Below are positions 17,160-25,738 of a stretch of 42,919 bases of DNA, in pieces. Below the pieces are notes generated by a model. That model saw nothing but the letters and a program-made list of their open reading frames with translations, was not told the DNA's origin and did not search any database. The translations under genes and the position numbers were made by a program. The DNA lies in the NCBI GenBank assembly GCA_019748095.1, contig JAIEQA010000097.1:1-42919 (forward strand), given 5' to 3'. This DNA is from Caulobacteraceae bacterium. Its GTDB lineage: Bacteria > Pseudomonadota > Alphaproteobacteria > Caulobacterales > Caulobacteraceae. Each line of letters opens with the position of its first letter. Position 1 is the first letter of the stretch.

Positions 17160-17181
17160 TTCAGCGGCGATGCCGGCTGAA
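17160..17181. promoter_or_regulatory. Short inverted repeat upstream of the alternative oxidase
   Basis: TTCAGC and GCTGAA separated by 10 bases, 76 bases before the oxidase start codon. It is a candidate operator only; arms this short occur by chance. The rest of the 191-base spacer shows nothing recognisable. Confidence 0.3.
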
Positions 17182-17275
17182 CCCCGCGCGGGTCAGGATG
17201 TTCCCGCGCAAATCAGCATATGTTCGCTCATCCCCGGGGCTGGCGGCTGCGCCGTTACCGTTCGGTCGTCGCGAT

Positions 17276-17956
17276 CTAGGGCTGTGGCCTGTCGCGGCCA
17301 TAGCGGAGTCGCGACAGCATCTCGGTCGCCCGCCGGACGGGGGCCTCGAAATCCTTGCCCGCCTTCCACTTCTCGAATGCCATGACGTTCTCGATGCGCG
17401 CGGCGACGAAGGCCTCGGCGCGGTCGCGGCCCTCGAACCAGCGCAGGGTCAGGGCCGGGATCAGGATGCCGGACAGGATCACGCGCTTGGAATAATGGTT
17501 CCAGTCGGTCGCTGTATCGCCGGCCCAGCGCCAAAGATGATCGGCGCTCTCCCACGCCAGCGACAGGGACAGGTCTGTGTTGGTCGGCAGGGCGAGGAAG
17601 CCGGCACAGCGTTTCGTGGCCTCCAGATCGGCCGCACCCGCCTCCATCCGGGCAGAGAGGGCGGCGGCGATCCGGGCGCGGATCTTCATCGCTCCCGGTT
17701 CACCCAGCGCCTCGAGGGCGCGGGCGTCGTGGCGACGCGACAGCAGGGCGGCCAGATCTCGTGCGCCGTTCGGCAGCAGCAGGTCCTCGTCGCCCTCGCT
17801 CAGCCCGTTCTCGGCACAGGCGGCGCGGACAAGACGGCTGTTCCAGCCCAGGGTCGGGGCCAGCCGGACGGCGGCGTCGAGCACGGCCTGCTCCATGCGG
17901 TCGGCCCAGTCGGGTTTGGTCCCGGGGGTGTTTGACAGGTGTGGCGCGTCGGTCAT
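17276..17956 (-). CDS. COQ9-family ubiquinone biosynthesis protein
   Basis: Lipid-binding helper of the ubiquinone hydroxylation step (with Coq7) in eukaryotes; bacterial homologues are named COQ9. The 226-residue product has a TetR-like helical fold with an N-terminal tail (about 1-20) and the family's C-terminal [13 protein letters not shown] segment, ending in a helix with Trp-Arg-Trp features. ATG start, weak ribosome site. It is divergent from rpsU across 184 bases and precedes the alternative oxidase on the same strand, so quinone supply and quinol oxidation are neighbours. Confidence 0.9.
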   Translation of the reverse strand: MTDAPHLSNTPGTKPDWADRMEQAVLDAAVRLAPTLGWNSRLVRAACAENGLSEGDEDLLLPNGARDLAALLSRRHDARALEALGEPGAMKIRARIAAALSARMEAGAADLEATKRCAGFLALPTNTDLSLSLAWESADHLWRWAGDTATDWNHYSKRVILSGILIPALTLRWFEGRDRAEAFVAARIENVMAFEKWKAGKDFEAPVRRATEMLSRLRYGRDRPQP

Positions 17957-18125
17957 GGCTACAGACTACCCTGACGCGGCAGCCCCGGCGAGCGCTGCGG
18001 GAACGCCGCGACGATCTGGACATGGCCGGAGGCTTGGTGTAACGGCACGCCTTCCTTCGAGGGCCTGCGCCCCCGGATACTACGTTCATTTGTCTGCCCG
18101 CCTCTCAAGGACGCGGCGGGCAGCC

Positions 18126-18143
18126 AAAGGAGAGTTCAACCTG
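18126..18143 (+). promoter_or_regulatory. Ribosome site that fixes a CTG start for rpsU
   Basis: AAAGGAGAG at 18126-18134 places AGGAG (18128-18132) eight bases before CTG at 18141-18143. No ATG, GTG or TTG is in frame nearby; the closest is a TTG about 19 codons upstream with no such ribosome site. Confidence 0.7.
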
Positions 18144-18380
18144 GTACAGATTTTCGTTCGCGATAATAACGTCGATCAAGCGCTCAAGGCCCTCAAGAAG
18201 AAAATGCAGCGCGAAGGCAGCTTCCGCGAGATGAAGCGCCACGTGCACTACGAGAAGCCCTCGGAGAAGCGCGCCCGCCAGAAGGCCGAGGCCGTGCGCC
18301 GCGCCCGCAAGCTGGCCCGCAAGCGCGCCCAGCGCGAGGGCCTGCTGCCCCCGCCCAAGCCGCGCGTCCCGCGCGTCTGA
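18141..18380 (+). CDS. rpsU: 30S ribosomal protein S21
   Basis: Small basic subunit protein involved in initiation. After the first residue the sequence runs [20 protein letters not shown] and continues with the [18 protein letters not shown] basic tail; 79 residues in all, as in alphaproteobacterial S21. Homologues start MVQIF, so the CTG at 18141 is the expected start position and would be read as Met. A strong hairpin terminator follows 25 bases after the stop. Upstream is a 184-base divergent region shared with COQ9. Confidence 0.93.
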   Translation: MVQIFVRDNNVDQALKALKKKMQREGSFREMKRHVHYEKPSEKRARQKAEAVRRARKLARKRAQREGLLPPPKPRVPRV

Positions 18381-18405
18381 TCGACAGCGACCACGAAGAT
18401 TTCAG

Positions 18406-18437
18406 GAGCCGCCCCGGGAAACCGGGGCGGCTCTTCT
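18406..18437. terminator. Terminator between rpsU and the convergent ScfR-type gene
   Basis: Perfect 12-base arms GAGCCGCCCCGG / CCGGGGCGGCTC closed by a GAAA tetraloop, followed by TTCT. It lies between two convergent genes and could act in both directions. Confidence 0.85.
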
Positions 18438-18447
18438 GATTCCGGGA

Positions 18448-19875
18448 TCAGGCCGATGCAAACGGCCACGGGCTGACGGATTTGGACCAGTCATCCACGG
18501 TCAGGGCGCGATCGACGGGCGGGGCGGCCCGCTCTGCGCAGGGATGGCGGTGACACAGCCGGCATGCGGGTCCGATGAGGGTTACCTCGGGGGACGTCAG
18601 ATCCAGACCCCGGGCGCAGGCCAGGCGGTGGGCATCCCTGAGTTCGCAACCCAGGCCGATCGCGAGGCCATGGTGTTCGCCGGCCCCGTCGTAGCCCTGA
18701 CGCTCCACTGTCCGGGCAAGGGTGAACCAACGCCCGCCGTCTGGCGTCTCGATGATCTGGGTGACAATTCTGCCGGGGGTCGCGAAAGCGTCGTGCAGAC
18801 GCCAGCGCGGACATCCGCCCCCGAAACGGGCGAAGGGAAAGGCCCCGGCCGCGTACCGCTTGGAGACATTGCCCGCCTGATCGATGCGAATCAGGAAGAA
18901 GGGCACGCCGCGCGCCGTTGGGCGCGACAGGGTGGTAAGCCGGTGGGCGACCTGTTCAAACGAGACTGCGAAACGCCGTTCCAGCCGCGCGATGTCGTAG
19001 CCGGTTGCCTCCGCCATGCGCTGGAACGGGGCGTAGGGCATCAGGATCGCGGCGGCCAAGGTGTTCGTCAGGGAGACTTTCAGCAGGGCCCGGCTGGTGT
19101 CGTCCGGTGGCCGTGCAGCATCGGCCAGTGCGTTCAGTTCGCCATCGTGTTCGGCCAGAGCCAGCTGATAGGCGATGGCGAACGCGCGCGACGCATGGGA
19201 CAGGGTTTCCGACAAAAGAAGGCGGCGGCGGTGGGGGTCGAAGCGTCGCGTCCATTCAACCATGACCTCCGCCGGCATCACCCGAACCGCCAGATTGTGC
19301 CGTGTCGCCAGCCTGTTTCGGGCGAGGACCGCGAAGCCGTCTCCGGTGACGGTCGGGTCAAGCGAGGCGTGGACTGCCTCGCCGAGCGCGTCGAGCGCGG
19401 GAAAGTGGTTCGCGCAGGACTGGATGTGGTCGCGGACCCAGTCGGCTGGCGATGGCCCGCCGGCGGAGGGTTCGCCCTCGATGACGGCGGCCCGGGCCCG
19501 GTCTCTCTGGTCCGCAAAGGCGCTGTAGAGCCGCAAGAGCGCCTCGGCAGCGCCGGGGGCCTCGTCGACCAGATGCAGAAGCTCGTGGCGCGGGACCGCC
19601 AGCCCCTGAAACAGGGGGTCGGCGAAGACTTCGGACAGTGCGGCCTCGCCGGTCGGCCCTTCCTGCCCCAGTCGGCGCAGATCCACGTCGTAGGTCGCGG
19701 CGAGGCGCAGAAGAAGCTGTGCCGAGACCGGGCGCTGATTTCGCTCGATGTGGTTGAGGTAGCTGGGGGACACGCCCAGGTCGGCCGCCATGGCCGTCTG
19801 GGTCAGACCCCGATCCCGACGCATGCGCTTGAGCCGGGCCCCCAGAAAGAGTTTGTGATCGGTGCCCGCGCTCAT
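18448..19875 (-). CDS. ScfR/RamB-type short-chain acyl-CoA transcription regulator
   Basis: The 475-residue product has an XRE helix-turn-helix (about 10-66, GLTQTAMAADLGVSPSYLNHIE), a middle IrrE/ImmA-like region and a DUF2083 C-terminal domain. This is the layout of regulators of propionate, acetate and glyoxylate metabolism (RamB, PrpC-locus and ScfR proteins). No HExxH zinc-peptidase motif is seen, as is usual for the group. Three cysteines lie at 438, 441 and 446 (CRLCHRHPC). The ATG at 19875 is divergent from the small gene at 20015, and repeated TGTCA/TGACA motifs fill the gap. Metabolic targets are not in the window. Confidence 0.88.
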   Translation of the reverse strand: MSAGTDHKLFLGARLKRMRRDRGLTQTAMAADLGVSPSYLNHIERNQRPVSAQLLLRLAATYDVDLRRLGQEGPTGEAALSEVFADPLFQGLAVPRHELLHLVDEAPGAAEALLRLYSAFADQRDRARAAVIEGEPSAGGPSPADWVRDHIQSCANHFPALDALGEAVHASLDPTVTGDGFAVLARNRLATRHNLAVRVMPAEVMVEWTRRFDPHRRRLLLSETLSHASRAFAIAYQLALAEHDGELNALADAARPPDDTSRALLKVSLTNTLAAAILMPYAPFQRMAEATGYDIARLERRFAVSFEQVAHRLTTLSRPTARGVPFFLIRIDQAGNVSKRYAAGAFPFARFGGGCPRWRLHDAFATPGRIVTQIIETPDGGRWFTLARTVERQGYDGAGEHHGLAIGLGCELRDAHRLACARGLDLTSPEVTLIGPACRLCHRHPCAERAAPPVDRALTVDDWSKSVSPWPFASA

Positions 19876-19885
19876 ACTTCAGAAT

Positions 19886-19925
19886 TGTCACATCACGACC
19901 AAAAGGCAAGTGTCATATCGTGACA
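19886..19925. promoter_or_regulatory. Candidate operators between ScfR-type gene and small gene
   Basis: A palindrome TGTCA-TATCG-TGACA at 19911-19925 and a related half-conserved copy TGTCA-CATCA-CGACC at 19886-19900 start 25 bases apart. Further TGACA half sites occur at 19929 and 19964. The first copy begins 11 bases upstream of the regulator start codon, a good place for autoregulation. Confidence 0.6.
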
Positions 19926-20014
19926 AAATGACATCAAGAGGGGCGAGGAAGGGGTGTGAAGTATGACAAGGCTGTGGTCTCTGAATACAGGCGCATCGCC
20001 TTGAGGAGAGACCC

Positions 20015-20224
20015 ATGGAACCCCTGAGCCGCCCGCAGGCCATCATCGACTTCTGTCTGGCCCCGCTGAACCTGGATGCCAGCTCGGATTCAGAGCGCGA
20101 GGTTCGGCGCCGTCTGGAACACGTCATCAAGACCTTCCAGGTGAAGGCCGCTGCACCCGTCAGCGTGGACTTTTCCCGCATGCCGTCACAGGTGATCAAC
20201 GAGGCCGCACACGGCTACGAGTAG
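20015..20224 (+). CDS. Small protein of unknown function (69 residues)
   Basis: No family recognised. The product is soluble, mildly acidic at its start and helix-rich (MEPLSRPQAIIDFCLAPLNL, then a SDSEREVRRRLEHVIKTF helix). The ribosome site GAGGAGAG sits a few bases before the ATG, which is strong support for translation. It is divergent from the ScfR-type regulator and probably under its control. Confidence 0.7.
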   Translation: MEPLSRPQAIIDFCLAPLNLDASSDSEREVRRRLEHVIKTFQVKAAAPVSVDFSRMPSQVINEAAHGYE

Positions 20225-20258
20225 GCGCTGGCGGCGACCGACGACGGATGGCCCTGGA

Positions 20259-22544
20259 TCAGGCGGCCATTGAGCGCCCGACGCCCGCCGGATCGGCGAC
20301 GAGACTGAGCAATGCGGCCGCGTCGAAGGGCTTGGACAGATGGCGGTCCGCCCCTGCAGCCTGACCCGCAGCGATATGGTCGGGCAGGGCGTTGGCTGTC
20401 AGCATGACGATAGGCGCGCGCGGCAGCCCATGGGCGGCTTCGTGCAGGCGGATCTCACGAACCGCAGTGAGGCCATCCATGACCGGCATCTGCATGTCCA
20501 TCAGAACAAGGTCGAAGGTCTGGCTGCGGCAAGCTTCCAGCGCCTGGGCACCGTCTTCTACCGACACAAGATCAACGGGAGCCTGGGCCAGGATGAGTTC
20601 GACGACCTTGCGATTGGTCGGATGATCGTCCGCGATCAGGACCTTCAGGCGGGGGGCCGCAGGATCTATAACGACGTCAGCCGACGGTTCCACAACGGCA
20701 GGGGCCTCGGCGGCAAGGAGTGGCAGGGTCAGGATGAACGCCGATCCTCCCCCGGGCTCACTTTCACAATCCAGCTCGCCCTGCATGAGCGCCGCCAGCT
20801 GACGGCAGATCGACAGGCCTAGCCCGGTTCCGCCGAAGCGGCGCGTGATTGTCCCGTCGGCCTGCTCGAAACGGGTGAACAGCCTGGCCTTGGCCGCTCC
20901 GTCGAAACCGACGCCCGTATCCTCGACGGTGAAGCGGAGCAGGGCCTGGCCCGTCGGGCCGGTTCCCACCGAAGCTGTGAGACTGACAAAGCCCGCAGCG
21001 GTGAACTTCACGGCATTCGAGACGAGGTTGGTCAGAACCTGTTTCAGTCGGACCACATCGCCGCGTACCCAGATGGCTGCGGCCGGATCGACCTCGACGA
21101 AGAACTGGAGCCCCTTGTCCCTGGCGGGCGCGGCGTAGAGCTGGGCGGCGTCGTAGACGGCGCGCGACAGATCGAAGGGTTCGTCGGCCAGCTCGAGGCG
21201 CCCGGATTCGACCCGGGCAAGGTCGAGAATGTCGCTGAGAAGGACCTGCAGGGTCCGGCCTGAGGACTGGATCAGCTCGAGCATCTCGCGCTGGTCGGCC
21301 GCCAGATCCGTCCGGGCGAGGGCCTGGGTCAGCCCGATCACCCCATTCAGCGGCGTGCGGATTTCATGGCTCATATTGGCCAGAAACTCGGATTTGGCCC
21401 GGTTGGCTGCCTCTGCGGCGTCGCGGGCCAGAGCCAGGGCCTCGGCATCCTGCTTCAGCTCGGTGATATCGTTCACGACCGTGACGATCCCGCCTTCGGC
21501 GGTCCTGCGATCCTGAACCCTGAGCCACCGCCCACCCGCGATCTTCTGTTCGACGGAGCTGGAAAGTCGGCGTCGTGCGGTCAGGCGTTCCTCGATCCAC
21601 GCCTGTTCCCGTCCGATCGCGTCCTCATAGACCCCCTGTTCGACCCCCAGCTGGAGCAGGTCGCGAAACCGAACCCCGACGTTGAGGGACGCGGACACTT
21701 CCGGATTGACCTCGGCGTAGCGGGCGTTCCAGATCAGGAGCCGATCATCGGCGTCATAGAACCCCAGCCCGTCGGGCATGGTGTCTATGGCTTCGCGCAA
21801 CTGGTTCAGGGAGGTGGCGCGGCCCCACAGGCGAAGTCCGGTGACGATCGCGGCCATGCCGACCACGAGGGTGGCACCGCCGACGACCCAGACCAGCAAA
21901 CCCGATCCGGAGATCTCGTCAGCGGTGAAGGCGGCCGTGTGATGGGGGGCTATGACGACCGCTGACATCGCCCCGAAATGCAGGACGAAGACACTGAGCA
22001 TGGCGAGGGTCGTGTTCAGGGGAATGCGCCACCGTGCCTGACGTCTTGACCAGACAGCCGAACACACACCACATGCCATACCGACAAGGACGGTGGCGGC
22101 TACGATGGGACCATTCCAGACGAGCAGGCCACCCTCAATCCGCAGGGCGGCCATACTGACGAAGTGCATCGCCGCGATGCCGAGGAATGCAACAAGGTTG
22201 CCGAGCAGCAGGACATGCCGACCGCGACCATACAGATACAGCCCGATGGCCGCACCGAAGCCCAGAACGACAACTGCGAGGGAGATCAGGATCTCGTTGG
22301 TCGAATAGCGGGTTACTGAGTCAGAGCGATAGCTGAGCATTCCGAGGAACTCGGCTGCCCATACGGCAAGTCCGCCGACAAGGCTGGCGGACACGGCAAG
22401 GAGGATCTTCTTTCGGGGCGAGCTCCGGGCGGCCATGCTGATGAGAGCAATGCAGGTCGCCAGCCCGGCCGCGCATACCGCGATCGCCAGCAGCATCAGC
22501 CGCCAGTCGTGCTGGACCACCAGGCTGTTCACGATCGCGGTCAA
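20259..22544 (-). CDS. MHYT-domain hybrid histidine kinase
   Basis: Sensor kinase of about 761 residues. Order: MHYT-type membrane sensor with about seven helices (1-205), PAS domain (about 220-345), HisKA with H393 in SHEIRTPLNG, HATPase_c, and a receiver with D683 in LVLMDMQMP. In the MHYT repeats the second (AAMHFVSM) and third (VLHFGAM) keep the His/Met pattern, while the first reads AAEFLGM. MHYT domains are proposed to bind metal and sense a diatomic gas. The start is uncertain: TTG at 22544 has GGGGAAGG upstream; the frame is open to 22676. Divergent from phoR; no partner gene is adjacent. Confidence 0.88.
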   Translation of the reverse strand: MTAIVNSLVVQHDWRLMLLAIAVCAAGLATCIALISMAARSSPRKKILLAVSASLVGGLAVWAAEFLGMLSYRSDSVTRYSTNEILISLAVVVLGFGAAIGLYLYGRGRHVLLLGNLVAFLGIAAMHFVSMAALRIEGGLLVWNGPIVAATVLVGMACGVCSAVWSRRQARWRIPLNTTLAMLSVFVLHFGAMSAVVIAPHHTAAFTADEISGSGLLVWVVGGATLVVGMAAIVTGLRLWGRATSLNQLREAIDTMPDGLGFYDADDRLLIWNARYAEVNPEVSASLNVGVRFRDLLQLGVEQGVYEDAIGREQAWIEERLTARRRLSSSVEQKIAGGRWLRVQDRRTAEGGIVTVVNDITELKQDAEALALARDAAEAANRAKSEFLANMSHEIRTPLNGVIGLTQALARTDLAADQREMLELIQSSGRTLQVLLSDILDLARVESGRLELADEPFDLSRAVYDAAQLYAAPARDKGLQFFVEVDPAAAIWVRGDVVRLKQVLTNLVSNAVKFTAAGFVSLTASVGTGPTGQALLRFTVEDTGVGFDGAAKARLFTRFEQADGTITRRFGGTGLGLSICRQLAALMQGELDCESEPGGGSAFILTLPLLAAEAPAVVEPSADVVIDPAAPRLKVLIADDHPTNRKVVELILAQAPVDLVSVEDGAQALEACRSQTFDLVLMDMQMPVMDGLTAVREIRLHEAAHGLPRAPIVMLTANALPDHIAAGQAAGADRHLSKPFDAAALLSLVADPAGVGRSMAA

Positions 22545-22747
22545 CAGGGTCCCTTCCCCCTCATGGACAAACAATCTGTCGCACAGAGGTGAAAAACCGG
22601 TGCATGTCTTGAACGGGTCTACCGACCGCGATCCGGTTCTCCGAGACGGGCCGGTTGCAGTCGCAAGACCAATCATACTTTCTCGGGCCGCGCTCCAGGA
22701 TCAGTCTGTCTGCATCCCGGTGCCCGTCGCGACAGGACCCCGACGTC

Positions 22748-24151
22748 ATGCCTTTTGATGAATCGCCTTCCCCGGTAGCCCCGCTCGCGACCTCCCGGCT
22801 CTGGACCGCCGGCACGAGCGGCGGGATTGCCGTGATCATCATGCTGGTCCTCGCGGCTATGCGGCCGGATATGGCTCCGTGGCTGGGCGGGGGGGCGGCC
22901 GTGGTCGGGATCGTGACCTGGCTGGGCAGCCGTCGGCCGCCGCCGCGCGGCGATGGGGCGAGACCGCCCGAGGATGTCTTTGGAACGATTTCGCCGCCCC
23001 AGAACGCCGCCCTTCTGGACAGTGTGTTCGAGGCCCTGGATGACCCGGTCATGATCGTCAGCGGCGGGGAGGCCGATGACATCGCGGGGCGGCGCATCGT
23101 GCTGGCCAATCGTGCTGCGCGCGAGTTGCTGCGTATCCAGCGCGAGGGGGCCCTGCTGGTCTCGGCCATGCGCGATCCGAACGTTCTCGAGGCGGTGGAT
23201 GAGGCGCTTTTCGGCGGCGTGGGGCGGACGACCGACTACAATGCTGGCGGGGCGCGTCCCCGGCACTGGAAGGCCTGGGTGCGGCCGCTACCGGCCCCGG
23301 AGCGAACCCCGATGGCGCTGCTTGGGCTGCGCGACGAGACAGATGTGCGGCGGATGGAGCTGATGCGCGTGGATTTTCTGGCCAATGCCAGCCACGAACT
23401 ACGCACGCCTCTGGCGTCTCTCAGTGGCTTTATCGAGACCCTCAAGGGCCATGCCCGGGACGATCCGAAAGCCCGTGACCGCTTCCTGGATATCATGGCG
23501 GCCCAGGCCGAACGGATGAGCAGGCTGGTGGCGGACCTGCTGTCCCTCAGCCGGATCGAACTGAACGAACACATTCCGCCGTCCGGCCATGTCGATCTGG
23601 CGCGTGCGGCGTCCGATGTCGTCGATGCCATCAGCGTTCTGTCGCAGGAGAAGGGCGTGACCGTGCTTCTGAACGTCGAGCCCGGGGGGGCGAACATCAC
23701 GGGCGATCGGGATGAGATCCTCCAGGTGATCCAGAACCTGACCGACAACGGCATCAAATACTCGGCTGTGGGAGGGACAGTCGAATTGACGCTTAGGAGC
23801 GGTCTGGAGGTGGAAGCCGCTGCGGGCGCGCGGCTGCAGGGCGCGACCAGGCTGTCGCTTCTGACACCGGATCGGGAGATTGGCGCACGTTATGTCTCGG
23901 TCGCCGTGCGGGATTACGGACCCGGCATGGCCCGCGAGCATCTCCCGCGGCTGACGGAGCGCTTCTATCGCGTCGAGGGGCAGAAGAGCGGCGAGAGACC
24001 GGGCACCGGTCTGGGGCTCGCGATTGTCAAACATATCGTCAATCGCCACCGGGGGGGCATGACCGTCGAAAGTGCGCCGGGCGACGGGTCTGTGTTCAGC
24101 GTCTATTTCCCGATGCGGAACGAGCCGGCACCAGAAAATCCCGGCCACTGA
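22748..24151 (+). CDS. phoR: Phosphate regulon sensor histidine kinase PhoR
   Basis: Membrane kinase that phosphorylates PhoB when phosphate is scarce. The 467 residues hold two N-terminal transmembrane helices (about 15-60), a PAS-like region (about 85-200), HisKA with H216 in SHELRTPL and a HATPase_c with N-box DNGIKYS and GTGLGLAIV. The frame is open upstream to 22655, but the ATG at 22748 fits the family N-terminus. It heads the cluster phoR-pstC-pstA-pstB-phoU-phoB and is separated from pstC by a Pho box. No Pho box is seen before phoR itself in the 203-base divergent spacer. Confidence 0.94.
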   Translation: MPFDESPSPVAPLATSRLWTAGTSGGIAVIIMLVLAAMRPDMAPWLGGGAAVVGIVTWLGSRRPPPRGDGARPPEDVFGTISPPQNAALLDSVFEALDDPVMIVSGGEADDIAGRRIVLANRAARELLRIQREGALLVSAMRDPNVLEAVDEALFGGVGRTTDYNAGGARPRHWKAWVRPLPAPERTPMALLGLRDETDVRRMELMRVDFLANASHELRTPLASLSGFIETLKGHARDDPKARDRFLDIMAAQAERMSRLVADLLSLSRIELNEHIPPSGHVDLARAASDVVDAISVLSQEKGVTVLLNVEPGGANITGDRDEILQVIQNLTDNGIKYSAVGGTVELTLRSGLEVEAAAGARLQGATRLSLLTPDREIGARYVSVAVRDYGPGMAREHLPRLTERFYRVEGQKSGERPGTGLGLAIVKHIVNRHRGGMTVESAPGDGSVFSVYFPMRNEPAPENPGH

Positions 24152-24188
24152 GGGTCTTGCAGGCGCGCTCCCGGGCGACGTCGCAGAA

Positions 24189-24206
24189 CTGTCATGGAAC
24201 CGTCCT
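24189..24206 (+). promoter_or_regulatory. Pho box upstream of pstC
   Basis: CTGTCAT at 24189-24195, four bases, then CCGTCCT at 24200-24206. The first half is a perfect 7-base PhoB repeat and the second matches five of seven, with the standard 11-base period. It lies 36 bases before the upstream pstC start candidate, so phosphate limitation should induce pstC onward independently of phoR. Confidence 0.8.
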
Positions 24207-24241
24207 AATCCGCTGACCATCCACGGGCAGGTTCCGGCCCG

Positions 24242-25738
24242 GTGAGGGGCGGGTCTTCGCCGCTGTTCCGATTCTTCGGCGTGATCGCCAAGGGCCTGAT
24301 GATCTGGTTTCTGATTCTTCTTGTGGCCGCGTCAGGCGTGCTCGCCTATTTCGCAGGGCTCGGGCTGGCCCGGCGGCGCGCCGCCGTGAGCGGCGGCGTC
24401 CCGGCCCATTCGCGGCCTGAGCAGCATGGCTACTACGCCCTGATCTGGGTGGCTGTGCCGGCGCTGGTGGTCACCTTGCTGGCCGGCGTGTTTTCGGGTC
24501 CGGTCGCCCACAACCTGCTTGTGGCCGGTGCGCCGGACGCCGTCATGGAACTGGAGCCGTTCCGGCGTGAGGCCTTCTTCAATGATGCCCGTCTGGTCGG
24601 GGAGGGGAAAGCCGCTTTCCAGATCTGGCCGGGCGCGCTGGGCGATGCCCTGGTCACTGAGGGTGCACGGTCGGCGGGGATCAGCCAGACCCTGACCTGG
24701 GGCGGCGTAGCTGCCGCAATTCTCGCCGTGCTGATGGGGGGGCTGTTTGCGTGGACGCAGATCCGACCCACGCTGCGGGCCCGTAACCGGGTGGAGGGCT
24801 GGATCGGGGGGCTGTTGTTCGCCTGCTCGGCCGTTGCGGTCCTCACGACCGTCGGAATCGTCTTCTCCCTCCTCTGGGACAGTCTGCGATTCTTCCAGAC
24901 CGTGCCGGTTACGGAGTTCCTGTTCGGTCTGCAGTGGAGCCCCCAGATCGCGATCCGGGCCGACCAGGTTGGATCGACCGGGGCCTTCGGGGCCGTCCCC
25001 CTCTTTGCCGGCACCTTCCTTATCATGCTGATTGCCATGGTCGTTGCGGCACCGGTCGGGCTGTTCTCGGCCATCTACCTGTCCGAGTATGCCAGCCCCG
25101 TGTCACGCGGCATCGTGAAGCCGGTGCTCGAGGTTCTGGCCGGGGTGCCGACCGTGGTCTACGGCTTCTTTGCCGCCCTGACCGTCGGGCCCGCATTCCG
25201 TGAGTTTTTCAACGGCATCGGAGCACTGCTGGTCGGCGGACCCCTGGACGGTCTGGGGCAGTATCTGTTGCTGGTCCAGAACCAGATGGCCCTGGTGGCC
25301 GGGGCGGTCATGGGGATCATGCTGATCCCGTTCGTGTCCTCCCTGTCCGATGACATCATCAACGCTGTCCCGCAGTCCCTGCGCGATGGCTCCTATGCGA
25401 TGGGGGCCACCAAGTCCGAGACGGTCAAGCGTGTCCTGCTGCCTGCGGCCCTGCCGGGCATCGCCGGGGCCCTCCTGCTGGCCATGTCGCGCGCCATCGG
25501 TGAGACCATGATCGTCACCATGGCGGCGGGCCTGGCCGCCAATCTGACCCTGAACCCCCTTGATACCGTGACCACGGTGACCGTCCAGATTGTGACCCTG
25601 CTGACCGGAGACCAGGAGTTCGACAGTGCCAAGACCCTCGCGGCCTTCGGTCTGGGCCTCACTCTGTTCCTCGTCACCCTGATGCTGAACGTCGTCGCCC
25701 AGCGGATCGTGCAGACCTACCGTGAACAGTATGACTGA
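24242..25738 (+). CDS. pstC: Phosphate ABC transporter permease PstC
   Basis: One of two inner-membrane subunits of the high-affinity phosphate importer. Up to 498 residues: N-terminal helices (about 20-90), a periplasmic/linker region (about 100-160), then the BPD_transp_1 permease with the coupling motif region AVPQSLRDGSYAMGATKSET. It is longer at the N-terminus than E. coli PstC, as in other alphaproteobacteria. The start is ambiguous: GTG at 24242 (used here) or ATG at 24299 directly before the first helix, the latter with AAGGG four bases upstream. The stop overlaps pstA. Confidence 0.92.
   Translation: MRGGSSPLFRFFGVIAKGLMIWFLILLVAASGVLAYFAGLGLARRRAAVSGGVPAHSRPEQHGYYALIWVAVPALVVTLLAGVFSGPVAHNLLVAGAPDAVMELEPFRREAFFNDARLVGEGKAAFQIWPGALGDALVTEGARSAGISQTLTWGGVAAAILAVLMGGLFAWTQIRPTLRARNRVEGWIGGLLFACSAVAVLTTVGIVFSLLWDSLRFFQTVPVTEFLFGLQWSPQIAIRADQVGSTGAFGAVPLFAGTFLIMLIAMVVAAPVGLFSAIYLSEYASPVSRGIVKPVLEVLAGVPTVVYGFFAALTVGPAFREFFNGIGALLVGGPLDGLGQYLLLVQNQMALVAGAVMGIMLIPFVSSLSDDIINAVPQSLRDGSYAMGATKSETVKRVLLPAALPGIAGALLLAMSRAIGETMIVTMAAGLAANLTLNPLDTVTTVTVQIVTLLTGDQEFDSAKTLAAFGLGLTLFLVTLMLNVVAQRIVQTYREQYD

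Noticed and set aside
22545..22747. Pho box in the divergent spacer upstream of phoR
   Set aside because: No pair of CTGTCAT-like repeats at 11-base spacing was found there; the only convincing one is at 24189.
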